Shown here piece after piece: positions 8,773 through 17,649 of a DNA stretch of 49,176 bases. The stretch comes from DASXMX01 sp036794395 (GTDB taxonomy: Bacteria > Planctomycetota > Phycisphaerae > Tepidisphaerales > Tepidisphaeraceae): assembly GCA_036794395.1 (NCBI GenBank), contig DAIRGS010000010.1, forward strand, positions 1 through 49,176, given 5' to 3'. Numbering within the stretch: position 1 is the stretch's first letter; the number at the start of each line of letters is the position of its first letter. The notes beneath the pieces are model-generated. The model saw nothing but the letters and a program-made list of their open reading frames with translations, was not told the DNA's origin and made no database searches. Position numbers and translations under genes: made by a program.

Positions 8773-8902
8773 GGCGGCTCCCTTTGAGATGTAACGATAC
8801 GGTTCTGGCCACGTGCGCACGGTGATGTTGCGATCCGCCCCATCCGCCAGCCCTCGATCCACGCCAAGGCAATATTTGAATACAATTGCCGGTACAAATC
8901 CA

Positions 8903-8942
8903 AATAAAAAATGGCCGTCGGCGGATTTCCGCGACGGCCGTT
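8903..8942 (-). terminator. Intrinsic terminator of the fab operon
   Basis: Read on the minus strand, 30 bases after the fabF stop codon there is a GC-rich hairpin (ACGGCCGTCGCGG pairing with CCGCCGACGGCC, one bulge), followed at once by a run of T residues (ATTTTTTATTT). Position, stem and T-run fit a Rho-independent terminator closing the rpmF-fabF transcription unit. Confidence 0.8.
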
Positions 8943-8972
8943 TGGAATGTTATTGGCTCTGCGCGCTTGGAT

Positions 8973-10241
8973 TCAAACCTTGCGCAGGATGATCGAAGCA
9001 TTGTGTCCGCCAAAGCCAAAGCTATTGGCCATGGCATAGTCAACCTTGCGGTCGCGCGCCTTGTTGGGGACATAATCCAGGTCGCATTCCGGATCAGGTT
9101 CGACAAGGTTGATGGTAGGCGGAAGCAGATTGCGGCTGATCGTCAGGCTGCTAAATACCGTCGCCACTCCGCCCGCCGCTCCCAGCAGATGCCCCATCGA
9201 GCTTTTGATCGACGACATCGCAAGCTTGCGCGCATGCTCACCAAACGTCGCCTTGACGGCTTTAGTTTCGGCCACGTCGCCCAACGGCGTGCTGGTCCCG
9301 TGTGCGTTGATGTAGTTGATTGCCTCGGGATTGATGCCGGCATCCTTCAAGGCAAGCTTCATCGATTGGGAAGCGCCGCCGCCTTCGGGATCGGGGGCGG
9401 TGATGTGGTATCCATCGCCGCTCATGCCATATCCGATGAGTTCAGCATAGATCCTGGCGCCGCGCTTTTTGGCACGCTCATATTCCTCAAGCACGACAAT
9501 ACCCGCGCCCTCGGCCATCACGAATCCGTCGCGGTCTTTATCCCACGGCCGGCTCGCCCGCTTGGGGTCCTCATTGCGCGTGGATAGCGCACGAGCGGCA
9601 CAGAAGCTGCCCATGCCCAGCTCGCACAAAGCCGCCTCGCTGCCACCGGCGATCATCACGTCGGCCAGCTCATGCTGGATGAGTCGGGCCGCGTCGCCTA
9701 TGGCGTTCAAACCTGTCGCACAGGCTGTAGCCACAGTCGTGTTAGGGCCGTTGAGGTGATAGAGGATCGAAACGTTTCCACTGCCGGCGTTGGCCATCAG
9801 CCGTGGAACGGTAAACGGGCTGACTTTTCGCACGCCACGGGCGACGAGCACTTTATTCTGCTCTTCGATCGTTTCGATTCCGCCAATGCCGCTGCCTATC
9901 ACAACGCCGCAGCGCAAGCGATCTTCTTTGGTGTAGTCGATCCCCGCGTCCGCGACAGCGTTCATGGAAGCGGCCAGCGCAAACTGCGCGAACCGATCCA
10001 GCCGTTTAGGCTGTAGCCTTTCCTCACCGCCGGACAAACGGAAAAACTCATCGGCGTATTTCAGCAGGTCGAAGTGCGTGCACTCGCCCCCGAATCGCGT
10101 TGGGTAGCTGCTCACGTCCCAGCGCGTGATCGGGCCAATCCCGCTCTCACCCGCGCAAACCTTATCCCAGACTTCATCCACGTTCTCCCCATGAGACGTG
10201 ATGAGGCCCAATCCCGTTATGACGACTCGACGCCTTACCAT
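8973..10241 (-). CDS. fabF: 3-oxoacyl-[acyl-carrier-protein] synthase II (KAS II)
   Basis: FabF condenses malonyl-ACP with acyl-ACP in fatty-acid elongation in the cytoplasm. The product is 422 residues from the ATG at 10241, which gives the canonical MVRRRVVITGLG; an upstream in-frame extension to 10301 is less likely. The thiolase-fold signatures are present: the active-site Cys in VATACATGLNAIG, the two catalytic His residues in NAHGTSTPLGD and MGHLLGAAGG (with the conserved Lys before it), and the closing NSFGFGGHNASI. Length matches the family. It is the last gene of the fab operon, 81 bp after acpP, and is followed by an intrinsic terminator. Confidence 0.97.
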   Translation of the reverse strand: MVRRRVVITGLGLITSHGENVDEVWDKVCAGESGIGPITRWDVSSYPTRFGGECTHFDLLKYADEFFRLSGGEERLQPKRLDRFAQFALAASMNAVADAGIDYTKEDRLRCGVVIGSGIGGIETIEEQNKVLVARGVRKVSPFTVPRLMANAGSGNVSILYHLNGPNTTVATACATGLNAIGDAARLIQHELADVMIAGGSEAALCELGMGSFCAARALSTRNEDPKRASRPWDKDRDGFVMAEGAGIVVLEEYERAKKRGARIYAELIGYGMSGDGYHITAPDPEGGGASQSMKLALKDAGINPEAINYINAHGTSTPLGDVAETKAVKATFGEHARKLAMSSIKSSMGHLLGAAGGVATVFSSLTISRNLLPPTINLVEPDPECDLDYVPNKARDRKVDYAMANSFGFGGHNASIILRKV

Positions 10242-10322
10242 GAATAATCTTTGCCGCATCCAAAGCGGCACAAGACCAAGCCTCGCGCGCATGGTCAACA
10301 ACCTGCGCTCCAGGCCAGTCAG

Positions 10323-10562
10323 TTACTTGCTCGTGTGCTCTTTGATGTAATCGATTGCCTGACCGACGGTCTGGATCTTCTCCGCCTCTTCGTCAGGAAT
10401 CGACAATTCGAATTCGTCTTCGAACTCCATGACCAACTCGACTGTGTCCAGTGAGTCGGCGTTCAGGTCGTTGATAAAATGGGTTTCGCGCGTGATTTCG
10501 CTTTTATCAACGCCCATTTGTTCGCTGACGATTTCGATGACCTTCTGCTCGATGTCTTCCAT
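10323..10562 (-). CDS. acpP: Acyl carrier protein
   Basis: This 79-residue acidic protein carries the growing fatty-acyl chain on a 4'-phosphopantetheine arm. The attachment site is Ser37 in NADSLDTVELVM, and the four-helix ACP pattern is complete to the C-terminus. The open frame extends upstream to 10655, but the ATG at 10562 gives the canonical MEDIEQKVIEIV and is preceded by AGGGTAGGT. The 163-bp gap after fabG is the longest inside the operon and holds two GC-rich stem-loops on the minus strand (GCCGG/CCGGC and GGGCC/GGCCC). They could mark mRNA processing or stabilise a separate acpP transcript, consistent with the high ACP demand relative to its neighbours. Confidence 0.97.
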   Translation of the reverse strand: MEDIEQKVIEIVSEQMGVDKSEITRETHFINDLNADSLDTVELVMEFEDEFELSIPDEEAEKIQTVGQAIDYIKEHTSK

Positions 10563-10725
10563 GTTTTTTCTACCTACCCTGCGGAGAGCCTGCCACGGGC
10601 CACGCGGCCCGAATGCCGGTTTGCCGGCCCGGCGGTGCGAAACTATAGCGGTCACGCTTTCGTTTGCAAAGGCGGCTTCCGTGTACTGTTGAACCCCCAG
10701 TTCCGTTTGACTGTAACGCGTTGCA

Positions 10726-11463
10726 CTACATCACCATGCCGCCGTCCACGCAAATGACCTGGCCCGTCACATACCCCGCTTCGGTGCTGGCCAGAAATGC
10801 CACTGCCGCGGCGATTTCATCAGGTTCGCCAAACCGCTTCAGCGGGATGACCCCTTTCACTGTTTCCTTGATTTTGTCATTCAAGCCGCCGGTCATGTCC
10901 GTTGTGATAAATCCCGGCGCGATCACATTACAGGTGATTCCCTTGCCGGCAAACTCACGGGCCACGGTTTTGGACAATCCAATCAAGCCCGCCTTGCTCG
11001 CCGCATAGTTCGCCTGGCCCGGATTCCCCGCAACGCCTGCAACCGAACTGATGTTTATGATCCGACCCGTCTTGGATCGCATCATGCTCCGTGCGGCCGT
11101 TCGGATCGCCACGAAAGCACTCTTGAGATTCGTATCGATCACCGTGTCAAAGTCCTCGTCGCTCATGCGTAGCAGCAGGCCATCCTTGGTAATGCCGGCG
11201 TTATTCACCAGCACATCAATCCGACCAAGCTTCTCGGCGATCTGTTCGATTGCGCCGGCCACAGCCTTCGCGTCGGAAACATCACAAACCCACGGCTCGG
11301 CCGAACCTTCGCGCCCATTAATCTCGTCGCACACTTCCTTGAGCTTGTCCGCGCCGCGCGCGATTGCCACCACATGCAGGCCATCCTTGCCAAGACGCCG
11401 GGCGATTGCAGCTCCAATTCCCCGTGAAGCGCCCGTGACCAGCGCCACGCGTTTTTCGGTCAT
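10726..11463 (-). CDS. fabG: 3-oxoacyl-[acyl-carrier-protein] reductase
   Basis: FabG is an NADPH-dependent short-chain dehydrogenase that reduces 3-oxoacyl-ACP in each elongation cycle. The 245-residue product has the cofactor motif TGASRGIGAAIA at the N-terminus, the NNAGITKDGLLLRM motif, the catalytic Ser in NISSVAG, and YAASKAG with Tyr and Lys of the YxxxK pair. The C-terminal GYVTGQVICVDGGMVM is typical of FabG. It starts 10 bp after fabD stops, so the genes are probably translationally linked. Confidence 0.97.
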   Translation of the reverse strand: MTEKRVALVTGASRGIGAAIARRLGKDGLHVVAIARGADKLKEVCDEINGREGSAEPWVCDVSDAKAVAGAIEQIAEKLGRIDVLVNNAGITKDGLLLRMSDEDFDTVIDTNLKSAFVAIRTAARSMMRSKTGRIINISSVAGVAGNPGQANYAASKAGLIGLSKTVAREFAGKGITCNVIAPGFITTDMTGGLNDKIKETVKGVIPLKRFGEPDEIAAAVAFLASTEAGYVTGQVICVDGGMVM

Positions 11464-11473
11464 GATGATACTC

Positions 11474-12412
11474 CTACGGTCCCTTAGCGGCTGCGATTGA
11501 TTCAGCGGTATCCATACTCAAAATCGGCGTCCGACGGCTGATTCGCTTTGCCAGCCCCGCCAGCGAACGTCCGGGAGCCAATTCAATGAACCGCGCTCCT
11601 TCATCGGCCAGCAGCGTTTTCATTGTCCGTTCCCACTGTACTGGCGACACGATCTGATCCACCAGCAGCCGTTTGATCGAATCCGCGTTGCCATGCAGCT
11701 GCGCGGTCACATTTGAGTATACAGGGACAGACGGAGAAGCCAGCGCGGCGCTCTTTAACTCGGCCGCCATTCGATCCGCTCCAGGCTGCATCAATGGGCT
11801 GTGAAACGCCCCGGCCACCCTCAGAAGCGAGGCTTTGAATCCCGCTCCCTCGCACGCCTTTACAGCACGCTCGCACGCGGCTTTCGTGCCGCTGATCACG
11901 ATCTGCCCCGGCGTATTGTAGTTGGCCGGCACCAGGACTTCTCCGCCGGCGGCCTGGGCACAAAGCTGCTTCACCTGCTCTTCATCCGCGCCCAGAATCG
12001 CAACCATCCCGCTCGGCGATGCCACCGCCGCTTCCTGCATGTACCGACCGCGGGCGGCAACCAGCTTCAGCCCCTCTTCAAAACCAAAGGCCCCGCCCAG
12101 ATGCAACGCCGTATATTCGCCAAGGCTTAAGCCGGCATAGGCCGCCACCGACCCAGGATCGATCACCCCGGCGGTCTGCGCCGATCGGAAACTCGCAACA
12201 CTCGTGACGTATATCGCCGGCTGGCTGATATCCGTTTGATTCAGTCTCTGTTCCGGCCCGTTAAAGCACAACTCCGAAAGCGAAAACCCCAGGACCCGGT
12301 CGGCGTGCTCAAACAGCAGCCGCGCCGCCGGGTATGCCTCAACCAGGCTCCTTCCCATGCCCACCGCCTGAGCGCCTTGTCCGGGACAGAGAATGTAAGT
12401 CTTCGATGACAT
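11474..12412 (-). CDS. fabD: Malonyl-CoA:ACP transacylase
   Basis: FabD transfers malonyl groups from CoA to ACP. The 312-residue protein shows the N-terminal CPGQGAQAVGMG, the nucleophile Ser in GLSLGEYTAL (Leu replaces the more usual His before the Ser), the Arg-containing ARGRYMQEA helix, and the catalytic His in AGAFHSPLM. The C-terminal ARFIELAPGRSLAGLAKR matches the family. The gene sits between fabH and fabG with short spacings and is part of one minus-strand operon. Confidence 0.96.
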   Translation of the reverse strand: MSSKTYILCPGQGAQAVGMGRSLVEAYPAARLLFEHADRVLGFSLSELCFNGPEQRLNQTDISQPAIYVTSVASFRSAQTAGVIDPGSVAAYAGLSLGEYTALHLGGAFGFEEGLKLVAARGRYMQEAAVASPSGMVAILGADEEQVKQLCAQAAGGEVLVPANYNTPGQIVISGTKAACERAVKACEGAGFKASLLRVAGAFHSPLMQPGADRMAAELKSAALASPSVPVYSNVTAQLHGNADSIKRLLVDQIVSPVQWERTMKTLLADEGARFIELAPGRSLAGLAKRISRRTPILSMDTAESIAAAKGP

Positions 12413-12451
12413 GTTTCGATTCGGATCGATCCGGCGACGGATCTTTGGCTG

Positions 12452-13438
12452 TTAGAATCGCACCACCGCGTTGGCCCACGTCAGGCCAGCACCAAACGCC
12501 ACCATGATTGCGATGTCGCCGGGGGAGAGTTTGCCCTCGCGAACCGCTTCGTCAAGGGCAATGGGGATCGAAGCGGCGGAAGTATTTCCGTAGCGATCGA
12601 TGTTGATGAAAGCCTTTTCGGGGCCCAGGCCAAGCTTTTCCATCGCCGAGTCGATGATCCGCTTGTTCACCTGGTGCGGCACAATCAGCTTGACCTGATC
12701 GGTTGTCAGCTCGCACTTGCGCATCGCGTCTTCGATCAATTCCTCGAAGCGCTGTACCGCGAATTTGTAGACTTCGCGGCCTTTAAGTTTCATGTACTGA
12801 TCACCGGCGGCCAGCAGTATTTCATTGACTGGATGACGGCTTCCGGGCTTGCAGCAGAGCATTTCCCAGCCGTGTCCATCAGCATGCAGCGAGCTGTAAA
12901 TCAAGCCCCGGCTAACGTCGTTGGATCGCTGAAGCACCAGCGCGCCCGCGCCGTCGCCAAACAGAATGCAACTCGAACGATCCTTGTAATCGGTGATCCG
13001 GCTCAGCGTTTCCGCGCCGATCACTAACACGTTGCGATAGCGCCCCGCCTTGATAAAAGCCGCCGCGGTATCGAGTGTGTAAATAAAGCCGCTGCAAGCA
13101 GCCGTAATGTCAAACGCTGGCGTCGAAGTCAGTCCAAGCTCGGCTGCAATGAAACACGCGGTCGAGGGAAACGTCATCTCGGGGGAGATTGTCCCGCAGA
13201 TTATCAGATCCAAGTCGCCCGGTTCCAGACCGGCCGCGGCAAGCGCACGGCGCGCCGCGGCGGTGCCAAGGGTTGCGGTCGATTCACCTGGGCCGGCAAT
13301 GCGCCGTTCCCTGATGCCGGTTCGCTGCATGATCCACTGGTCATTGGTATCAACCATCTTCGAGAGATCGTCATTGGTCAGACGCTTCTCTGGAAGAAAG
13401 CTCCCGGTTCCCGCGATGATGGCGCCGTATTCAGGCAT
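12452..13438 (-). CDS. fabH: 3-oxoacyl-[acyl-carrier-protein] synthase III (KAS III)
   Basis: FabH starts fatty-acid synthesis by condensing acetyl-CoA (or a branched primer) with malonyl-ACP. The 328-residue protein has the catalytic triad in context: Cys in DITAACSGFIY, His in IVPHQVNKRIID, and Asn in YGNTSAASIPIAL. The FGDGAGALVL loop and the N-terminal GTGSFLPEKRLTN are also canonical. It lies between plsX and fabD, the usual bacterial gene order. Confidence 0.97.
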   Translation of the reverse strand: MPEYGAIIAGTGSFLPEKRLTNDDLSKMVDTNDQWIMQRTGIRERRIAGPGESTATLGTAAARRALAAAGLEPGDLDLIICGTISPEMTFPSTACFIAAELGLTSTPAFDITAACSGFIYTLDTAAAFIKAGRYRNVLVIGAETLSRITDYKDRSSCILFGDGAGALVLQRSNDVSRGLIYSSLHADGHGWEMLCCKPGSRHPVNEILLAAGDQYMKLKGREVYKFAVQRFEELIEDAMRKCELTTDQVKLIVPHQVNKRIIDSAMEKLGLGPEKAFINIDRYGNTSAASIPIALDEAVREGKLSPGDIAIMVAFGAGLTWANAVVRF

Positions 13439-13477
13439 GTACAGTTGTCGTATGCACGGCCCACGGGCCGCGGTGGT

Positions 13478-14497
13478 TTATTCTTCGCCGCCAGCAATGC
13501 TGGCCGCAATTTTGTCGACGATCGTTTTGTTAATATCGCTGTTGGCCAGTTGTTTGCCAACACGGATCGCATTCATGATCGCCCGGCTATCAGATCGCCC
13601 GTGGCAAATCAGGCAGTATCCGCCGATCCCAAGCAGCGGCGCGCCGCCGTACTCCTGCCAGTCGTGGCGCTGATAGATCTTCGACATCGCCGCCTTGAAT
13701 GGGTCCAGCAGTGTCGGATCAATCTGCCGTAACTCGGCATAGATCGTTTTGAAAAGCCCTTCAAACAAACCTTCAGTGAACTTCAAAACGATGTTGCCGA
13801 CGAATCCGTCGCACACGACGACGTCGACCACGCCGCGAAACAAATCCCGGCCTTCGACATTTCCAAAGAAATTGATCTGCGGTTCGTCGCGGAGAAGCTT
13901 TCGCGCTTCTTTAACCGTCGTAGTGCCCTTGGCGTCTTCCTCGCCGATCGAAAGCAACCCGACGCGCGGGTTTTCCACGCCGCACACATTTGTCGAGTAC
14001 ACGCTCGACATCATCGCATATTGAAGCATGTGCCGCGGCTGCGGGGCGATGTTCGCCCCAACATCGCAAAGCACCACCGGCCCATAGAACGTTGGCATCA
14101 GCACCGCGATGCCCGGCCGACTTACACCCGGGAGCGTTCGCATCCGCAGTTGAGCCGCCGCCACGCAAGCACCGGTATTTCCCGCGGAGATCACGACATC
14201 CACCTCGCCCTTTGAGGCGAGCTTGCACATCACGGATATCGAACTGTCAGGCTTATTTCGAATCGCTTCAACGGGGGAATCGTCCATTCCAACCACCTGG
14301 GTGGTATGGACGGTCTTGTATCGCGACTTTTGTTCGTCGGTTAAACCGCTGGCGGCGAGGCCTTCGCTGATGACGGTCTGATCGCCAACAAGGTAGACCG
14401 TATCGTCCGCGCTGAGCAGGGGGGCCGCTGCCCAACAGCCTTTCAAGATGGCAGCAGGCGCCTTGTCGCCGCCCATCACGTCCACCGCAGCTCGCAC
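13478..14497 (-). CDS. plsX: Phosphate acyltransferase PlsX
   Basis: PlsX makes acyl-phosphate from acyl-ACP for phospholipid synthesis, acting as a peripheral membrane enzyme. The 339-residue product opens with AAVDVMGGDKAP, the family signature. It continues with VISAGNTGACVAA, VLCDVGAN, LLSIGEEDAKGT and VVCDGFVGNIVLKFTEG, all characteristic of PlsX. The adjacency to rpmF upstream and fabH downstream is the widely conserved rpmF-plsX-fabH arrangement, linking lipid synthesis to ribosome production. Confidence 0.97.
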   Translation of the reverse strand: MRAAVDVMGGDKAPAAILKGCWAAAPLLSADDTVYLVGDQTVISEGLAASGLTDEQKSRYKTVHTTQVVGMDDSPVEAIRNKPDSSISVMCKLASKGEVDVVISAGNTGACVAAAQLRMRTLPGVSRPGIAVLMPTFYGPVVLCDVGANIAPQPRHMLQYAMMSSVYSTNVCGVENPRVGLLSIGEEDAKGTTTVKEARKLLRDEPQINFFGNVEGRDLFRGVVDVVVCDGFVGNIVLKFTEGLFEGLFKTIYAELRQIDPTLLDPFKAAMSKIYQRHDWQEYGGAPLLGIGGYCLICHGRSDSRAIMNAIRVGKQLANSDINKTIVDKIAASIAGGEE

Positions 14498-14524
14498 GAG
14501 TATCCTCCCTCGATGTGACCGGCG

Positions 14525-14710
14525 TTAGGCTTGGTCCGTACCCATCTGGAGGGCGAGCTTCGGGTTCACGTAGCCGCAATTATCGCAGGCACAATGAGGA
14601 AGCTTCGAACTGCCGCACTGAGGGCAGCGGACATAATGGATCGGCTTTAGCGCGTGGTGCGAGCGACGTTTGCGCTTACGCGACTTACTGTGTTTCTGAA
14701 CCGGAAGCAT
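14525..14710 (-). CDS. rpmF: 50S ribosomal protein L32
   Basis: This 61-residue basic protein starts MLPVQKHSKSRKRKRRSHHAL, the L32 N-terminal pattern, and carries a zinc ribbon (CPQCGSS followed by CACDNCG). The frame could open two codons earlier at a TTG, but the ATG at 14710 has a GGAG ribosome-binding site eight bases upstream and is preferred. It is the first gene of the fab operon. The four-cysteine form should bind zinc, unlike the C- paralogues of L32 that some bacteria use under zinc limitation. Confidence 0.95.
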   Translation of the reverse strand: MLPVQKHSKSRKRKRRSHHALKPIHYVRCPQCGSSKLPHCACDNCGYVNPKLALQMGTDQA

Positions 14711-14782
14711 GACCAACTCCTGCCAATCGAGCCCACAGATTTCAATCCGCCATCGCCCGATGCAAACTTCATAAAACGCAAC

Positions 14783-14800
14783 GGCGGGCCGAAACCCGCC
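14783..14800 (-). promoter_or_regulatory. Leader hairpin of the rpmF operon
   Basis: A perfect GGCGGG/CCCGCC stem with a six-base loop lies in the inferred 5' untranslated leader of rpmF, between the proposed promoter and the start codon. On the minus strand it is followed by GTTGCGTTTTATG, a short T-run. It could be a weak attenuator or a leader structure for ribosomal-protein feedback. The role is inference. Confidence 0.4.
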
Positions 14801-14817
14801 GCACGGGAAAGGTCGGT

Positions 14818-14846
14818 ACGTTAGGGCCTCTCAAAAGTTCTGTCAA
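14818..14846 (-). promoter_or_regulatory. Candidate sigma70 promoter of the rpmF-fab operon
   Basis: On the minus strand a perfect -35 hexamer TTGACA (14841-14846) is followed after exactly 17 bases by TAACGT (14818-14823), a partial -10. It lies about 110 bp upstream of the rpmF start and points into the operon. Confidence 0.5.
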
Positions 14847-14894
14847 GAACGCCCGTTCGGTCGCGAAACTGAGCGTTGCGGTACTTCCAAGGGC

Positions 14895-15077
14895 TCTTTT
14901 CCCTCTCCGGTACGCCGCTTGTCATTACCCACAAGTCGAAATCACGCGTCCTTTTCTCCCTCCACCGGTACGCCGGGGGAGGGTAGGGAGGGGGTTCTTT
15001 CGAGCGATTCTCGCAGCCCAGATCACTTGTGGGTAATGACAAGGGTACGCCGGAGGAGGGCAGGGAGGGGGTTTCGT
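14895..15077. repeat. Compound palindromic repeat region
   Basis: This stretch fills most of the 451-bp gap between rpmF and the LutA-like gene. Perfect 19-bp inverted repeats (14918-14936 and 15025-15043, containing GTCATTACCC/GGGTAATGAC) flank a copy of a CCGGTACGCCGGGGGAGGG-type GC-rich repeat (14956-14996). Further partial copies of that repeat abut the outer sides (14896-14917 and 15042-15075). It looks like one palindromic element inserted into another. No open frame with a ribosome-binding site lies inside. Confidence 0.7.
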
Positions 15078-15161
15078 CGATCCAGAAAAGACCTCGCTCA
15101 GACACCGTCGAGCCCCTCACTTGTTTAATCCCCACTGTCCTAATAGATTGCTCCCACTTCC

Positions 15162-15917
15162 ATGCCGCAGCACAACGTCGCACTCTTTATTACTTGTTTG
15201 ACCGACCAGTTTTACCCACAGGTTGGCGTTGCAGTGACGAAGATTCTGGAGCGATTTGGCTGCCAGGTGCATTTCCCCACCGCCCAGACCTGCTGCGGGC
15301 AGCCCTTTTTCAACAACGGCTTCCACGACGAAGCCCGCGAGCTGGCTCGCCGGATGATGGGCGTCTTTGACGGATACGATTACATCGTGACGCCCAGCGG
15401 CTCGTGCTGCGCGATGGTGCGCGAGCAGTTCCACGAATTGTTTCACGCCGACCCGGCATGGGAAGCCCCCATGCACAAAATCGTCCCCCGCACCTTCGAA
15501 TTCGTCGAATTCCTGGACAAGGTGCTCAAGGTCGATCTATCGAAGTTCACGCTGCCGGCCAAAGAGCCGGTCACCTATCATTACACCTGTCACCTTCGCG
15601 GCATCGGCGTTCAGGACGAAGGCGTCCGCCTGCTCAAGCAGATCGGCAACGTCGATTTCCGTCCGATGGAAAAAACCGAACAGTGCTGCGGGTTCGGCGG
15701 AACCTTCGCCGTCAAGTACCCCGCCATAAGTGGTGCAATTGTTGAAGATAAAGTGGATTGCATCGCAAAGACCCAGGCCAGCACACTTATCTGCAACGAT
15801 GCCGGCTGCACCATGAACATTTCCGGCATGTGCCACCGCAAGGGCATGACCGTACGAACCCGTCATATTGCCGAAGTGCTCGCCGATGCCATGGGCATCC
15901 GCTACGACTCCTGGTAA
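15162..15917 (+). CDS. LutA-like (Fe-S)-binding protein with two CCG domains
   Basis: The 251-residue protein has two cysteine-rich CCG repeats: C near the start (FITCLTDQFYP), then TCCGQPFFN and SGSCCAM; and later YTCHLRG, EQCCGFGGTF and NDAGCTMN. This is the LutA/GlcF-type or heterodisulfide-reductase-like layout that binds iron-sulfur clusters in oxidoreductase complexes. Length fits LutA (lactate oxidation). The partners LutB and LutC are not present: the next gene is an exporter. It might therefore work with subunits encoded elsewhere. The gene starts just after a repeat-rich spacer, and no clear promoter was identified. Confidence 0.8.
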   Translation: MPQHNVALFITCLTDQFYPQVGVAVTKILERFGCQVHFPTAQTCCGQPFFNNGFHDEARELARRMMGVFDGYDYIVTPSGSCCAMVREQFHELFHADPAWEAPMHKIVPRTFEFVEFLDKVLKVDLSKFTLPAKEPVTYHYTCHLRGIGVQDEGVRLLKQIGNVDFRPMEKTEQCCGFGGTFAVKYPAISGAIVEDKVDCIAKTQASTLICNDAGCTMNISGMCHRKGMTVRTRHIAEVLADAMGIRYDSW

Positions 15918-16024
15918 AGGTTAGCACGCACTCCTTTCACGATATCCGCTGGAAGCCAGGCCGGTATCGCGCCTACCCTGTAGTTCAGCTTATATGTTTG
16001 TTGATTGAAAAGTCGGTAGGGAAG

Positions 16025-17608
16025 ATGACCAGCACCAACGCCGCCGCGGGGACGCAAACCGCCGAACAACTCGCCCCGGAACAAATCGCACTTGAGCCGC
16101 GAACACCCCGGTTTCTAAGGGACCGCCGGTATGTGACCGCCGCGCTCATGCTCGTCATGGTGCTGGCTTCGATGGAGCAAACCATCACCAGCACCGCCAT
16201 GCCGACCATCATTGGCGAGCTGCATGGGTTCGAGCATTACTCCTGGGTGGTGTCGATTTATCTGCTTGCACTGACCGTGAGCATGCCGCTCTATGGCCGG
16301 CTCGCCGATGTATGGGGACGCAAGCGAGTGATTCTGGGCGCGGTGCTGATCTTTTCCATTGGCTCGGCGCTGGCCGCCTCGGCTTCGAGCATGGGTCAGC
16401 TTATTCTCTATCGCGGCTTACAGGGCCTGGGAGCGGGCGGCATCATGCCGGTCGTGCTCACCATTCTTGGCGACATTTTCACGCTCGAAGAACGTGCTTC
16501 GGTGCAGGGATTCTTCAGCGCGATCTGGGGTGGAGCGGCGCTGGCCGGGCCGGCACTTGGCGCGTTTCTCGTCAAGACGTTGGGCTGGCGATCGATCTTC
16601 TTCGTGAATCTTCCGATTGGCGTAATCGGCTTGCTGGTGCTGGTCTGGAAATACCACGACCGCCAGAAGCCTCACTCCACCAATCTCGATCTGCCCGGCG
16701 CGATCACACTATCAATTGCATGCAGCGCGGCGCTGCTGCTGGCATCAGGCGTGACGCCAACCGGGGCGACGTGGCATTGGAGCGCCTGGCTCGGCGTGGT
16801 CGCGGTGCTCGCGACGGGTGCATTTTTGTGGATCGAACAAACCGCGCCCAACCCGATCATGCCGCCCGCCCTGCTGATGAAGCGGTCGATCGGCCCCGCG
16901 ATGCTCGGCAGCTTTTTACTGGGCGCGGGGTTTTTAAGCCTCGACACCTACGTTCCGCTGTACGTCCAAGGCGGACGCGGCGGGGGAGTGGCGGCGGCCG
17001 CGAGCGTTGTCACGCCCGTCATGCTCACCTGGGCACTCAGCGGCATCGTCGCGGCGCCGCTGGTCGTCAACTGGGGCTTTCGCAAAACGGCTCTGCTGGG
17101 ATCTTCCATCGTCGTGCTCAGCTTTATCGCGCTATTGATCTGCGCAATCACCAGCGCGCCGCAATGGATTATCACCGGCGTTTTAGCGCTCAGCGGATGC
17201 GGGTTCGGCCCGGCGTCCATGGCGTATCTGTTGGCCACACAACATGCCGTCGCCTGGCAGCAACGCGGCATCATGACCAGTGCAATCCAGTTCTACCGCA
17301 CAATCGGCGGCGCGATCGGAACCGGGCTGCTCGGCATGCTGTTCAACACGCTTATTCGCCATCGCGTCGCTGAGCTGCGCGGGCAGGGGATCGACCCGGC
17401 CACCCTGCTGGATCCAACCACTCGTCAAGATATCCCGCCGACTCTAACCCTCGCCGTCCAGCACCTGATATCCGGCGGGCTACTTTGGGTGTTCGTGGCG
17501 ATTCTCGTGTTTGCCATCTGTCAGTTGATCGCGACATTCCTGATGCTGCCCGGCAAATCGCAGGAACCGCTCACCCGCGCCGAAACAATCGAAGCCCTCG
17601 CCGCCTGA
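16025..17608 (+). CDS. MFS multidrug exporter, DHA2 (EmrB/QacA) family
   Basis: The open frame runs from 15758, inside the previous gene, but the start is set at the ATG at 16025, preceded by GGTAGGGAAG, giving 527 residues. About 14 membrane helices are visible, the DHA2 number. Family signatures are present: TSTAMPTIIGEL in helix 1, the loop 2-3 motif GRLADVWGRKRVIL, YRGLQGLGAGGIMPV in helix 4, and the helix-5 antiporter motif GAALAGPALGAFLV. It should export hydrophobic or cationic compounds by proton antiport. The methyltransferase gene follows after 41 bp on the same strand. Confidence 0.9.
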   Translation: MTSTNAAAGTQTAEQLAPEQIALEPRTPRFLRDRRYVTAALMLVMVLASMEQTITSTAMPTIIGELHGFEHYSWVVSIYLLALTVSMPLYGRLADVWGRKRVILGAVLIFSIGSALAASASSMGQLILYRGLQGLGAGGIMPVVLTILGDIFTLEERASVQGFFSAIWGGAALAGPALGAFLVKTLGWRSIFFVNLPIGVIGLLVLVWKYHDRQKPHSTNLDLPGAITLSIACSAALLLASGVTPTGATWHWSAWLGVVAVLATGAFLWIEQTAPNPIMPPALLMKRSIGPAMLGSFLLGAGFLSLDTYVPLYVQGGRGGGVAAAASVVTPVMLTWALSGIVAAPLVVNWGFRKTALLGSSIVVLSFIALLICAITSAPQWIITGVLALSGCGFGPASMAYLLATQHAVAWQQRGIMTSAIQFYRTIGGAIGTGLLGMLFNTLIRHRVAELRGQGIDPATLLDPTTRQDIPPTLTLAVQHLISGGLLWVFVAILVFAICQLIATFLMLPGKSQEPLTRAETIEALAA

Positions 17609-17649
17609 GCTTGCCCGCGCCGCCCTTCCCGTGGAACATCCTCATCCAC

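Noticed and set aside
15758..16024. N-terminal extension of the MFS exporter
   Set aside because: It overlaps the LutA-like gene by 160 bases in another frame, and the internal ATG at 16025 has a good ribosome-binding site.
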